In this document: one piece after another, positions 20,505 to 29,335 of the stretch | Layout: every line of letters starts with the position of its first letter | Position numbering within the stretch: the first letter of the stretch is position 1 | Origin: a virus | DNA: 39,129 nt | IMG/VR virus record: IMGVR_UViG_3300037346_000322 | Coordinates: 1-39,129 of that record | Direction: 5' to 3' (one strand) | Notes under the pieces: model-generated | Databases searched by the model: none | Told to the model about the DNA's origin: nothing | The model's input: the letters and a program-made list of their open reading frames with translations, nothing else | Program-made: the position numbers and the translations under genes

Positions 20505-20896
20505 TGGGACTCTTTGATATAGGCAGTGTTATTGAAGCAGGCGCTGAACTTCTAGGCAGGTTTATCCCTGATAAGAATGAAGCGATGCGCCTGTCCCATG
20601 AGATAGCTACAATGGGGCAGAAGCAGGGCCATGAATCAGCTATGGCTCAGATAGAAGTGAATAAAGTAGAAGCTGCTAGTAACAGCCTTTTTGTAGCAGG
20701 TTGGCGACCCTTTGTAGGCTGGACTTGTGGTGGCGCTCTGTTTAACAATTTCATACTTATCCCCTACATGGCTTTGTTTACTGCTAAGATTGTGCCACTA
20801 GACCTGACAGTAATGTTGCCTATCCTGATCGGTATGCTAGGACTAGCGGGGACTAGAACCTTTGAAAAAGTGAAAGGAGTAGCTCGTGAAAAGTAA
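20504..20896 (+). CDS. Holin-like protein of the 3-TM gene-transfer-agent type
   Basis: A 130-residue protein. An amphipathic N-terminal half contains E-L-L-G-R-F-I-P-D-K-N-E-A and an E/Q-rich helix. It is followed by A-G-W-R-P-F-V-G-W-T-C-G-G and two or three hydrophobic segments ending L-P-I-L-I-G-M-L-G-L-A-G-T-R-T-F-E-K. The W-R-P-x-x-G-W and G-x-R-T-x-E-K signatures are those of the GTA/3-TM holin family. Such a protein would permeabilise the inner membrane to release or activate the endolysin encoded next in the cassette. Confidence 0.8.
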   Translation: MGLFDIGSVIEAGAELLGRFIPDKNEAMRLSHEIATMGQKQGHESAMAQIEVNKVEAASNSLFVAGWRPFVGWTCGGALFNNFILIPYMALFTAKIVPLDLTVMLPILIGMLGLAGTRTFEKVKGVAREK

Positions 20897-21143
20897 TAAA
20901 GACGGGTTTGCAAAGAATATGGAAGTTTGTGCTGAGCAGTGGACTGACTACCAAGAAGAACTCGACGAGATAGTATACCCCGGTATTGCAGAAGCTAGAG
21001 GCTTCTCTGAGATAGTGCATAAGACTAGTGCTATCGGGGAGGAGTTTCACGATAAATGCCCCCGTATTGCATGGTATTTGATGGTAGTCCGTTGGGTGGT
21101 TATCTACCCAGCCCTGCTTGGTACAATCGGGTATCTGCTTTGA
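20886..21143 (+). CDS. Small protein with a C-terminal membrane segment (lysis cassette)
   Basis: An 85-residue protein starting at GTG with AAAGGAG well placed before it and overlapping the holin end by 11 bases. Residues 1-60 are hydrophilic and helical; residues about 63-85 are one hydrophobic helix (A-W-Y-L-M-V-V-R-W-V-V-I-Y-P-A-L-L). The position between holin and endolysin suggests a second holin, an antiholin or an anchor for lysis. There is no signal peptide or lipobox, so a spanin is not supported. The stop overlaps the proposed endolysin start. Confidence 0.65.
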   Translation: MKSNKDGFAKNMEVCAEQWTDYQEELDEIVYPGIAEARGFSEIVHKTSAIGEEFHDKCPRIAWYLMVVRWVVIYPALLGTIGYLL

Positions 21144-21601
21144 TCTTACACGGGCTGGAAGCAGTGAAGGCTTTAGAGCGAGAATTAGATTGCACTCTGA
21201 GCTACAAACAGCGCCGTGTTGTAATGCTAGAAGGATATGCTACAGAGCCGTACCTCGACACAAAAGGGATAGTGACAACTGGCGTAGGTCAGACTGGTCA
21301 GTGGATACAGAGGGGGTTTAAAGCCGCTTTCTTGCATCACTTAGACAGGGCAGAGGCCCGTTTCCCAGACTTTAGCCGTTATCCTGAGTTTATCCAAGGG
21401 GAAATATTGCAAGCAGAGTACAGGGGAGACTGGGGCCACAGCCCGAAAACTACCAAACTGATTAAAGAACGTAAGTTTACACCCGCAGCACATGAGTTTC
21501 TGGATAGCGCAGAATACCGAGAAGGTAACATAGGTATTAGTCGTAGGATGGAGGCAGTATCACTCGCACTAAGGCTCTATGGCCTACAAGAACTAGGATA
21601 A
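21140..21601 (+). CDS. Endolysin, T4-lysozyme-like (GH24-type) muramidase
   Basis: A 153-residue enzyme when started at TTG 21140, whose bases overlap the TGA of the previous gene. GTG at 21164 is another good start, and the ATG at 21056 lies inside the upstream gene. The motif E-G-Y-A-T-E-P-Y-L-D-T-K-G-I-V-T-T-G-V-G has exactly the E-x8-D-x5-T spacing of T4 lysozyme (Glu11, Asp20, Thr26); here Glu31, Asp40 and Thr46. It should cut the glycan strands of peptidoglycan from the periplasm. No signal or anchor helix is visible, so it needs the holin to cross the membrane. Confidence 0.82.
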   Translation: MILHGLEAVKALERELDCTLSYKQRRVVMLEGYATEPYLDTKGIVTTGVGQTGQWIQRGFKAAFLHHLDRAEARFPDFSRYPEFIQGEILQAEYRGDWGHSPKTTKLIKERKFTPAAHEFLDSAEYREGNIGISRRMEAVSLALRLYGLQELG

Positions 21602-21611
21602 GGGGAATAAG

Positions 21612-21875
21612 ATGGCTGTAGTAATCAACAATGGTGTGGCTAATGCAACAGGTACATTCACTGCTGTAGGAGAAACAGAGGTGATTGCCTCTGGTGTATT
21701 CGGCGCTAATCGCGTATTAGTAGAAGTGCGAGGCTCTGCCACGACTGAGTATGCACCCGTTTATACGTTCAACGTAGTGGGTGGTGTAAAGCTAGGAACT
21801 GCCGCAGGTAGCACAGTGAGGGTTACAGTGGTAGGGCCAGACGCAGCTAGCGCCATTGATGTAACGTGTAACTGA
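21612..21875 (+). CDS. Small beta-rich virion-type protein
   Basis: An 87-residue protein rich in Val, Gly, Thr and Ala with alternating short beta strands (V-I-N-N-G-V-A-N-A-T-G-T-F-T-A-V-G-E-T-E-V). The shape is that of small phage decoration, head-fibre or tail-associated beta proteins. It is not similar to anything I can name. It lies between the endolysin and the tailspike genes with AAGGGGAATAAG before its ATG, so attachment to the spike or virion is a reasonable but unproven guess. Confidence 0.6.
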   Translation: MAVVINNGVANATGTFTAVGETEVIASGVFGANRVLVEVRGSATTEYAPVYTFNVVGGVKLGTAAGSTVRVTVVGPDAASAIDVTCN

Positions 21876-21884
21876 GGGTTAAGT

Positions 21885-24548
21885 ATGATTATAAATAAGT
21901 ATGCAGCGCCCCTTGCATACCCCCTTACAGGGGATAACCTGCTTGATGTATCTCCGGGAAACAGCAACTATTTCTGGTTTGCGAACAATGCACATGCTGT
22001 ACTAGGGACACCTTGGCGACCGGGGGGACTCCCTTACTCGATCACAATGCAGACAGAGCATGACACTCTCGTTGCTACCGCTGGTATTGTTTCTGCTGGC
22101 CCAGCGACAGGACTAAGCCTTGGTACATTAACCAGCCTCCCCTATACCGGTTACACTGATATTAATGGCGCGGGGCAGTTCTCTGTGGCCAACCCTGCGC
22201 CTACGGGGAAAAGTTGGAACTGGAGGACAGATTTAACGAGTACAGGGATGACCGGAAACGTAAACGGTGTGGCTCTGACCACAAAAACGCAAATCCCCGC
22301 TTCGGCTGACTCCCCTCTTATCGAGTACATAGGCGCAGACCTCGATGGCTCAAATTACTGGATCGGCTCTGTTAGAAATGTGACGCTATTCGATGGTTCC
22401 CCCATACAAGGGCGGGAGTATCAGACAGGGAATGGCACTGCGCTCGGAACGCTGAATACGCCCATTGAAATTGATTGCAGCCAGCCGTGGGTTATCGAGT
22501 TTGACTGGGAAAACGGACAGGACGGGCTGGGAGGCGCAATGTACCTACTGGCTCACGCCACGGGTGGCCCTGATTTTGAACTGCTGGTGCTTACTAATGG
22601 CACTATCCGCATGGATATAGGCGCGGTTAATGCGTCAGTCCAGTGGAATAGCGCCCTTGCCAATGTTGCTTTAGGCCAGCGCAGCCACTACAAGATAGAG
22701 CACGTTAGTGGTACGAACACTATACTGACAATTGACGGGCGCACCATCGCCAAAACGAGCGGCAATATTTCGAGTAAAACAGGTACGATTTCCAAGCTAC
22801 TGGCAACTGGCGGCGGTTCGGCTAAAACTGACGGTGCAATCGCTAATTTAGAAATTACCACCAAAGCGCCTAGAACGGCGGCCATTCACGGCTTGCTGGA
22901 TTACGGCTCTGACCACCCTAGCGTTATCGAATTCTTCCCCGCTACGCAAAATGTTGTAGGTGCTACAGGCATTGGGTCATTGCAGCTTATAAGTGCAGGC
23001 ACTATCGCGTTTAACGCTGAAAAAGGCATGAGCCTTGCGGGGGTGTGCGCCGCATTCTGGAACCCCGCGTTTACCACAACAGCTCACGGCTTAAAAACAA
23101 AAGGCTTTACATTGCAGTTCGAGGTTGAGAAAGGGCTTTTCGCCACGGGCTATACGCCAAGCGATGCAATACAGGGGGTTGCATCTGTGGGTGATAATGC
23201 TCTTAATGTCGCCGTCGCTCGGAATCAGTCAACTTCTAATTTTGTAAACCGCACTCAGGCAGGGGCGCAAGCGAGTGGCTTTAAAACTGCTAACGATTCC
23301 TATAGTGATTTTGTCCAAGTGCATTTTGTTATTGATGTAGCCGGACAACTGATGTCGATGTACATTGATAAGTTCCTCGTCGGTGAATTCGCAACAGCCG
23401 ATCTTTCTGCTGCGACCGACTTTAATATCGCAATAGCAGGCTTTGGTGGTCTGTTTGGCTTTTCATTCAATCATCCGTTTTTTATTCGCAACGTGCAGAT
23501 ATGCGAGTACCCCAACACGCGGGTCAATGCCAAGAGCTTTGCTAATATTTCAGCATCACAGGGGTTGTACGGCGGATACCAATGCGTACCTACAGTAGCT
23601 GACGCTAACAACGTACCGCCTGCCCGTGTGTCGGGGCTTGCCCAAGCTGCAAATATCACCAATCTAGGCTATTACCAGCTTTCCACGTTCGGCCATATCG
23701 AGGCGGGTATGGAAAACAGAGGGCTTTCTGTCAATCCAAAAATCGCTAATTACGGTTCCGGTGGTGCGTCCATCGTGTATTGGAATTCAACGGGGCTATT
23801 CGGCCCTGAAGCATTAGACAACCACATGGAAGACTTAGTTGACAACGCGTTAGCTGACTTGCCTGCTGGCAAGGCTGACTATTTTCTGGTTGATCTGGCT
23901 GGTGGCGATGTTGTGCTGTTGAAAAAACTTCCAAACATGCCTGCTGACTACAGAGAACGAATCGAAACAACGATGAAGGCGCAGCTTGATAGGTTAATTG
24001 ATAGCGGTGGCGCTGAAAGAATTATAATCCTTGGGTGCCAGCGGCTGTTTTTTACTTTCTCTGCCCCCTTCTTTTTTGAAACTGAGCAGTTTGCGGAACT
24101 GGTGCAGGAAGTGAACTCTATCCTCGCAACATTTGAAGACTACAGAGGGCTATGCACGTTTGTCGATGTGTACACGAACTCTAAAAAGGAATACTACATA
24201 GACAACTTGCACTGGAACACGCTCGGCTGTGATTATGTTGGGAAGTTAATCGCGGCAGCATTGCCAAACGCAGCATTCGACAGCGAGGTAACGTACACCT
24301 ACCCACTTATCAAGCGAATCGACAATACGCCGTTTATTGAAAACACAAACCTAACGACAGGCGATGCGTTTAATGGCGTATGGACAGGGCAGAACTGGGT
24401 AGACGTTCCCCTTCGTTCGCAGAAGTTTGCGATTAACGAGGGAGCAGGGACTCAACTTCAAGACAGTTTCCATCCCGGTGATATTGCATATAATGCGGTG
24501 CTTACCAATGCCACACCCACAGGCGGTGGTTGGAACGGAAAGCCATAA
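21885..24548 (+). CDS. Tailspike/fibre with lectin-like domains and an SGNH-hydrolase-like domain
   Basis: An 887-residue protein, likely the receptor-binding or capsule-degrading spike. After an N-terminal region there are two concanavalin/LamG-like beta-sandwich segments (roughly residues 195-325 and 405-545: W-V-I-E-F-D-W-E-N-G..., F-T-L-Q-F-E-V-E-K-G...). The part from about 590 to 800 resembles an SGNH/GDSL esterase fold, with N-Y-G-S-G-G-A-S-I (block II-like) and D773-N-L-H776-W-N (block V, D-x-x-H). The block I position that normally reads G-D-S is F-G603-H604, and the block III Asn is missing (A-G-G-D675). It may therefore be a non-catalytic or altered hydrolase. Codon choice (many GCG, CGC and ATC) looks unlike its neighbours, and it sits between lysis and packaging genes, suggesting acquisition by transfer. 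Confidence 0.75.
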   Translation: MIINKYAAPLAYPLTGDNLLDVSPGNSNYFWFANNAHAVLGTPWRPGGLPYSITMQTEHDTLVATAGIVSAGPATGLSLGTLTSLPYTGYTDINGAGQFSVANPAPTGKSWNWRTDLTSTGMTGNVNGVALTTKTQIPASADSPLIEYIGADLDGSNYWIGSVRNVTLFDGSPIQGREYQTGNGTALGTLNTPIEIDCSQPWVIEFDWENGQDGLGGAMYLLAHATGGPDFELLVLTNGTIRMDIGAVNASVQWNSALANVALGQRSHYKIEHVSGTNTILTIDGRTIAKTSGNISSKTGTISKLLATGGGSAKTDGAIANLEITTKAPRTAAIHGLLDYGSDHPSVIEFFPATQNVVGATGIGSLQLISAGTIAFNAEKGMSLAGVCAAFWNPAFTTTAHGLKTKGFTLQFEVEKGLFATGYTPSDAIQGVASVGDNALNVAVARNQSTSNFVNRTQAGAQASGFKTANDSYSDFVQVHFVIDVAGQLMSMYIDKFLVGEFATADLSAATDFNIAIAGFGGLFGFSFNHPFFIRNVQICEYPNTRVNAKSFANISASQGLYGGYQCVPTVADANNVPPARVSGLAQAANITNLGYYQLSTFGHIEAGMENRGLSVNPKIANYGSGGASIVYWNSTGLFGPEALDNHMEDLVDNALADLPAGKADYFLVDLAGGDVVLLKKLPNMPADYRERIETTMKAQLDRLIDSGGAERIIILGCQRLFFTFSAPFFFETEQFAELVQEVNSILATFEDYRGLCTFVDVYTNSKKEYYIDNLHWNTLGCDYVGKLIAAALPNAAFDSEVTYTYPLIKRIDNTPFIENTNLTTGDAFNGVWTGQNWVDVPLRSQKFAINEGAGTQLQDSFHPGDIAYNAVLTNATPTGGGWNGKP

Positions 24549-24575
24549 AATCTAACGCAGAAGGAACGTCTGTAC

Positions 24576-26075
24576 ATGCCTAGTGTTAAAGAGCCAGCAC
24601 TCCTTAAAGGACTGACTCCAGAAGAGAAAGGAGAGCTAGTAAAGCTCCTAGAGGAAAAGGAAGAACGGAGGAAGTTTAATAAGCTCTCGTGGTTCGACCC
24701 GTACCCTTGGCAAAAGAAGCTCTGCAAAGCAACAAAGGCTAGCAGACAAGTGTTGGCTATGACTGCTAACCAGATAGGAAAGTCTACTATAGGAGCTTAT
24801 ATAACGTCTGTCCATTTGACAGGCCGATACCCTGACTGGTGGAAAGGTAGGCGTTTTACTAAGGCTATCTATTCGTGGGCTGCTGGAGTTTCAAACGATA
24901 CAACCCGTGACATTATGCAGACGGAACTGTTTGGGCTAGCAGAGGATGATAGCGCGTGGGGCACTGGGATGGTGCCCCTAGAAGACATAGGGACAAAGAC
25001 TCGAAAACGAGGAGCTACAGGCAACACCTTTGACTCTGTGATGGTTAAGTTTCACAACGCAGAAGGGGAGCATAAAGGCTGGAGTCGTGTAGGCTTTAAG
25101 TCCTACGAGATGGGGGAGGAGAAGTTCTTTGGAAGGCCAGTAGATTTTATCTGGCTAGACGAGCAGCCCCCTAGCAACATCTACACACAGTGTATCACTC
25201 GGACGGTAGCAACCGGCGGTGATGTACTGATGACGTTTACACCAGAGCAAGGTATAACACCTGTTGTACACCAGTTTATGCATGAGAGGCAACCGGGCCA
25301 GTATCTACTGCAAGCAACATGGGATGATGCACCTCACTTGACAGAGGATGTGAAAAACCAGCTCTTAACCCAGTACCCGCCGCACGAAAGGGAGCTACGA
25401 AGTAAAGGTATTCCAGTGTTCGGCTCAGGCTTAGTGTTCCCTATTTCAGAAGGGGACATTACCTCAGACTACTTTGATATACCGAGCCACTGGCCGCGAT
25501 GTGCAGGACTGGACTTTGGATGGGATCACCCTACCGCTTTGGTATGGGTAGCCTACGATAAAGAGAGTGATACTATCTATGTGTACGATGAGTACTCAGA
25601 AAGGCAGAAAACACCACTAGAACACGCAGCCGCAATCAGAGCACGACCTCACTATATACCGATTGTATGGCCTCGTGATGGATTACAGACAGACAAAGGC
25701 AGTGGAATATCCTTGGCACAGCATTACAGGGATCAAGGGTGTAACCTGCTTCCTAATGCTTTTACCAACCCTCTGACTACAGGGGACAGTGCAAAAGGCA
25801 ACCAAGCTATAGAGCCGGGGATCATGGTAATGCTACACCGGATGGAAACAGGAAGGCTTAAAGTGTTTCCCCACCTAATGAGCTGGTGGAAAGAGTTTAG
25901 ATCATACCACCGGAAGTCGGGAAAGATCGCTCCTATCGGAGATGATGTAATGTCGGCCACTCGCTATGCGTGTATGTCAGTAGAAAGATTTGGTGTATCA
26001 GGCTTTGGAAACTCAGGTGGTTACGGATTCAATGCTAGCGAATCCCTCCCAATCAGAAATTACAGTTCAATATAG
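24576..26075 (+). CDS. terL: Terminase large subunit
   Basis: A 499-residue packaging motor protein. The ATPase part shows an adenine-binding Q in Y-P-W-Q46, Walker A T63-A-N-Q-I-G-K-S-T71, Walker B V189-D-F-I-W-L-D195-E196 and coupling motif M-T-F-T-P. The RNase H-like nuclease part begins at G-L-D313-F-G-W-D317-H-P-T-A and has a later D in W-P-R-D-G. Together they translocate DNA into the prohead and cut it. The family is that of P22/Sf6-like podovirus terminases, agreeing with the P22-type portal encoded next. Sequence alone does not show whether packaging is headful or uses defined ends. Confidence 0.93.
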   Translation: MPSVKEPALLKGLTPEEKGELVKLLEEKEERRKFNKLSWFDPYPWQKKLCKATKASRQVLAMTANQIGKSTIGAYITSVHLTGRYPDWWKGRRFTKAIYSWAAGVSNDTTRDIMQTELFGLAEDDSAWGTGMVPLEDIGTKTRKRGATGNTFDSVMVKFHNAEGEHKGWSRVGFKSYEMGEEKFFGRPVDFIWLDEQPPSNIYTQCITRTVATGGDVLMTFTPEQGITPVVHQFMHERQPGQYLLQATWDDAPHLTEDVKNQLLTQYPPHERELRSKGIPVFGSGLVFPISEGDITSDYFDIPSHWPRCAGLDFGWDHPTALVWVAYDKESDTIYVYDEYSERQKTPLEHAAAIRARPHYIPIVWPRDGLQTDKGSGISLAQHYRDQGCNLLPNAFTNPLTTGDSAKGNQAIEPGIMVMLHRMETGRLKVFPHLMSWWKEFRSYHRKSGKIAPIGDDVMSATRYACMSVERFGVSGFGNSGGYGFNASESLPIRNYSSI

Positions 26076-26083
26076 GACATAGT

Positions 26084-28069
26084 ATGGCTACAGATATTAC
26101 AGAGCAAGTTATAGACAACGAATTCCTAGCGTCTTTGGTGACAAAGGAACTTGCTGCTGCTGATACATGGATGGGGAGTGGGCTAGCTCAAGAGCAAGAA
26201 GCCAATCTTGACTACTACTACGGTGATCTTTTCGGCAACGAAGAAGAAGGCTTCTCTCAAGTTGTAAGCCGCGATGTAATGGAAACAGTAGAGGGCATTC
26301 TCCCTGAGCTGATGAAGCTGTTTGCCAGTGGCGATATGGTGGTAGAGTTTGATGCAATTGGCCCTGCTGACGAAGAACAGGTAGAGATAGAGGGTCGCTA
26401 CATTAACCATGTGTTTATGAACCGTGGCAATGGCTACAAAGTCCTTTACGATTGGTTCAAAGATGCCCTTCTAATGAAGAACGGTATTATCAAAGTCGAG
26501 TGGGACTCTAAAGAACAAGTGCAGTTTAGAAACTACACCATGCTTACGGAAGCAGAATACGAAGTGCTTATTGCAGGCGAGTCTGAAGATGAACTGTACA
26601 TAGGCAGTCAATACGAGGTTGAAGACTCTGTTGTATACGAGATTGAAGACGTAACGTACTACGACTGCCGTGTACGAATTTCTCGGATGAAAGGCACTCC
26701 TCGTATTCAGCCGATTGCTTCTGAAAACTTTAGAATCCGACAACGATCAACAAGCATACAAGAAGCCTCTTTTGTAGCTCATGTTGAAAACAAAACAATA
26801 GGAGAACTCTTAGAGGAAGGCTATTTAGAGGAAGACTTAAAAGGAGCCGAAAGCGGTTACTTCCGAGCAAATACAGTAGCGAATGCAAGGTTTCAAGACC
26901 CGTCTGAGTCTCAGACTTTTGGACAAAGCGGCTGGGATGCTGACAGAGAAGTGCAAGTGGCAGAGTGTTGGACTAGGGTGTATTGCCCTGAAGCCAAGCG
27001 TGTCAAGCTGATACGGTCTATCAACATTGCAGACAAGTGCATTGAATGGGAAGAAGTTGATCGAGTCAACTTGATTAGCCTCAGTCCGATTATGATGCCC
27101 CACAAGTTTACAGGAATAGCCATAGCTGACCTCGTAAGAGACATACAAGAGATACGGAGCACAGTGTTTAGGCAGATGCTTGACAACCTAGCTCTACAGA
27201 ATTCAGGACGTTACACAGCAGTTGAAGGTCAGGTAAACCTTCAAGATTTGATTGACAACAGGATAGGTGGCATTGTACGGCAGAAGATGCCCGGAGCCGT
27301 AGGCAGGTTGGATACCCCTGACTTGTCTCAGTTTACAATTCCTGTATTACAGCAGCTCGATGACATTAAAGAGAACCGTACTGGTGTCTCTCGGATGACA
27401 GCGGGTCTTGACCAAAGTGCTCTAAGCTCCCACCAAACTGCCTCTGCTGTGAACCAAGTGATGACAGCGGCGCAAGGTAAGATATTGCTGATTGCCCGTA
27501 ACTTTGCAGAGACAGGTGTCAAAGAACTGTTCATAGAAATGTATAACCAGATAAGGGAGCACCAAACAACCCCTGACCTTGTACCCATATCTGGCAGGTA
27601 TGCTCTTGTTAATCCGAAGGAGTGGATTGAACGCTTTGACGTACACGTTACTGTAGGTATTGGTAACGGCAACAAAGACCAACAGCTCCACCACTTGTCA
27701 CAAATATCACAACTTATGTCTCAGATAGGAGGCTCACCTTACGGCTATTTGATTACAGCCGAGAACGTGTTTAACTTAGCTAATGAGTTCATCAAAAACA
27801 GTGGCTATGTTAACCCGACTAAGTTTATCAGTAACCCAGCTAATGTCGAGCCTCCTGAGCCTAAACCTGACCCAATGCTGATAGCTGCACAAGCGCAGCA
27901 GATGGATTCTCAAGCGAATGCACAGAAGAAACAAGCTGATATAGAGCTAGCTAAGATGCAAGCACAGCTCGACCAGATGAAGTTTGAATGGCAAAAACGG
28001 ATAGATGCCGCAGAAGTGGTAATGGAAGATACTCAGAAAAGGCCAGTAGGTCTACAATCAGGGAAGTAA
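26084..28069 (+). CDS. Portal protein (P22-like)
   Basis: A 661-residue protein. The N-terminal region (Y-Y-Y-G-D-L-F-G-N-E-E-E-G-F-S-Q-V-V-S-R-D-V-M-E-T-V-E-G-I) and the following W-F-K-D-A-L-L-M-K-N-G-I-I-K-V-E-W are characteristic of P22-type portals; the central D-I-Q-E-I-R-S-T-V-F-R-Q-M-L-D-N-L matches the stem/crown region. The C-terminal 60 residues are a Q/K-rich coiled coil. Twelve copies form the vertex through which DNA enters and leaves. The position between TerL and scaffold/capsid is canonical. Length is near that of P22 gp1 (725). Confidence 0.9.
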   Translation: MATDITEQVIDNEFLASLVTKELAAADTWMGSGLAQEQEANLDYYYGDLFGNEEEGFSQVVSRDVMETVEGILPELMKLFASGDMVVEFDAIGPADEEQVEIEGRYINHVFMNRGNGYKVLYDWFKDALLMKNGIIKVEWDSKEQVQFRNYTMLTEAEYEVLIAGESEDELYIGSQYEVEDSVVYEIEDVTYYDCRVRISRMKGTPRIQPIASENFRIRQRSTSIQEASFVAHVENKTIGELLEEGYLEEDLKGAESGYFRANTVANARFQDPSESQTFGQSGWDADREVQVAECWTRVYCPEAKRVKLIRSINIADKCIEWEEVDRVNLISLSPIMMPHKFTGIAIADLVRDIQEIRSTVFRQMLDNLALQNSGRYTAVEGQVNLQDLIDNRIGGIVRQKMPGAVGRLDTPDLSQFTIPVLQQLDDIKENRTGVSRMTAGLDQSALSSHQTASAVNQVMTAAQGKILLIARNFAETGVKELFIEMYNQIREHQTTPDLVPISGRYALVNPKEWIERFDVHVTVGIGNGNKDQQLHHLSQISQLMSQIGGSPYGYLITAENVFNLANEFIKNSGYVNPTKFISNPANVEPPEPKPDPMLIAAQAQQMDSQANAQKKQADIELAKMQAQLDQMKFEWQKRIDAAEVVMEDTQKRPVGLQSGK

Positions 28070-28070
28070 A

Positions 28071-28313
28071 ATGGATGTAATCCAGAAAGGGCAAGCTGCC
28101 AAGAAGCTCTTGGCAAACCCTCTCTTACAAGAATCTTTAGAAACCATTGAATCAGCACTAATTGACCAATGGATGTTAACTAAAGATACCTCAGTGCGAG
28201 AGGAACTATGGTATACGCTGCAAGGCTTGAAAAGGTTTAGCACGATACTCCACATGACCGTGAGTAACGGTGCAGATGATCTCGCAATGAAGGAAAGTTT
28301 TAATGACCGATAA
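28071..28313 (+). CDS. Hypothetical small protein between portal and scaffold
   Basis: An 80-residue helical protein (V-I-Q-K-G-Q-A-A-K-K-L-L-A-N-P-L-L-Q-E-S-L-E-T-I-E...). There are two amphipathic helices, no hydrophobic segment and no known motif. Short helical proteins at this site are common in podoviruses that encode a P22-type portal, and their function is undetermined. It overlaps the scaffold start by 11 bases. The AGGGAAG ribosome binding site is good. Confidence 0.7.
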   Translation: MDVIQKGQAAKKLLANPLLQESLETIESALIDQWMLTKDTSVREELWYTLQGLKRFSTILHMTVSNGADDLAMKESFNDR

Positions 28314-29331
28314 CGTAGCAGTACCAGAACGAACAGACACTCTTGATGCAGCAGTGGCTAGACTTCTTAAAGAACCTGAGCAATCAGCACCTCTTGATGA
28401 AGAACCGGAGCCTATTGTGGAACCAGTGGAGCTTGAAGATGAGCTTGACACTGAGACTCCTGAAGACAACGAGGAGACAGAAGGCGATGATGAGGTAGAG
28501 GATGAAGTTGTTGAAGAAGTAGAGGATGAAGAGGAACTTGCTTACTACGTTGTGAAAGTAAACGGCGAAGAGCTGGAAGTTACCCTCGATGAACTCCAAC
28601 GCGGATACCAGCGACAGAAAGACTACACCCAGAAAAGCCAAGCTCTGTCAGAGCAGCGAAACACTTATGACGCTCGCTCCAAAGAGTTAGACAATCTGCA
28701 ACAAACTTATATGGAACAAGCCTCGCTCGCTAATGAGCTTTTAAACAGAGACTTGAAGAAGTTTGAAAAGGTTGACTGGGACACTATGAAGGTGGAAGAC
28801 CCAGTAGGCTATTTGCAGAAACAGATTGAAATTCAAGAAGTGCGGCAAAAGCAAGTTGATTTAAAACAACAAGCGCAGCAAGTCTTTGAATACAATCAGC
28901 GAGTTCAAGATCAAGAAGCAGCTCAGCATTTGGAACTTCAGCGGAAAGAATTGCTAAAGATATTTCCAACATGGTCTGAATCTAAAGTGGCATTAGCAGA
29001 ACAACAGAAGTTGGTAGAGTATGGCCTAACACAAGGCTACACCCACAGCCAGCTTTCTCGCGTGACGGATGTTGCCGATCTTGTAACCCTCAACAAAGCT
29101 ATGAAATATGATGCAATACAAGCCACCAAAAGAGGTATTCCTTTGAAGAAAACACCCCCAGCTATTCGTAAGAAAGTGAAGGTGCAAGGAACCCCTGTGA
29201 AGGGTGGTAATGCCCATAAGGTAGTAGCAGAGAAAGAGGCTCAACTCCGAAGCTCCGGTTCTTTAAAAGATGCAGCAGCTCTAATGCTAGAGATGCGCTC
29301 TCAGAAACAAATTGTAAAACCCAGAGGATAG
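28303..29331 (+). CDS. Scaffolding protein
   Basis: A 342-residue protein. The N-terminal third is extremely acidic (E/D-rich to about residue 85). The conserved V-K-V-N-G-E-E-L-E-V-T-L-D-E-L-Q-R-G-Y follows (about 86-104), then a long coiled coil rich in Gln, Lys and Glu, and a basic, Pro/Lys-rich C-terminus. This is the plan of phage scaffolds that line the prohead and bind the capsid through a basic C-terminus. It lies immediately upstream of the major capsid gene. Confidence 0.85.
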   Translation: MTDNVAVPERTDTLDAAVARLLKEPEQSAPLDEEPEPIVEPVELEDELDTETPEDNEETEGDDEVEDEVVEEVEDEEELAYYVVKVNGEELEVTLDELQRGYQRQKDYTQKSQALSEQRNTYDARSKELDNLQQTYMEQASLANELLNRDLKKFEKVDWDTMKVEDPVGYLQKQIEIQEVRQKQVDLKQQAQQVFEYNQRVQDQEAAQHLELQRKELLKIFPTWSESKVALAEQQKLVEYGLTQGYTHSQLSRVTDVADLVTLNKAMKYDAIQATKRGIPLKKTPPAIRKKVKVQGTPVKGGNAHKVVAEKEAQLRSSGSLKDAAALMLEMRSQKQIVKPRG

Positions 29332-29335
29332 TATC

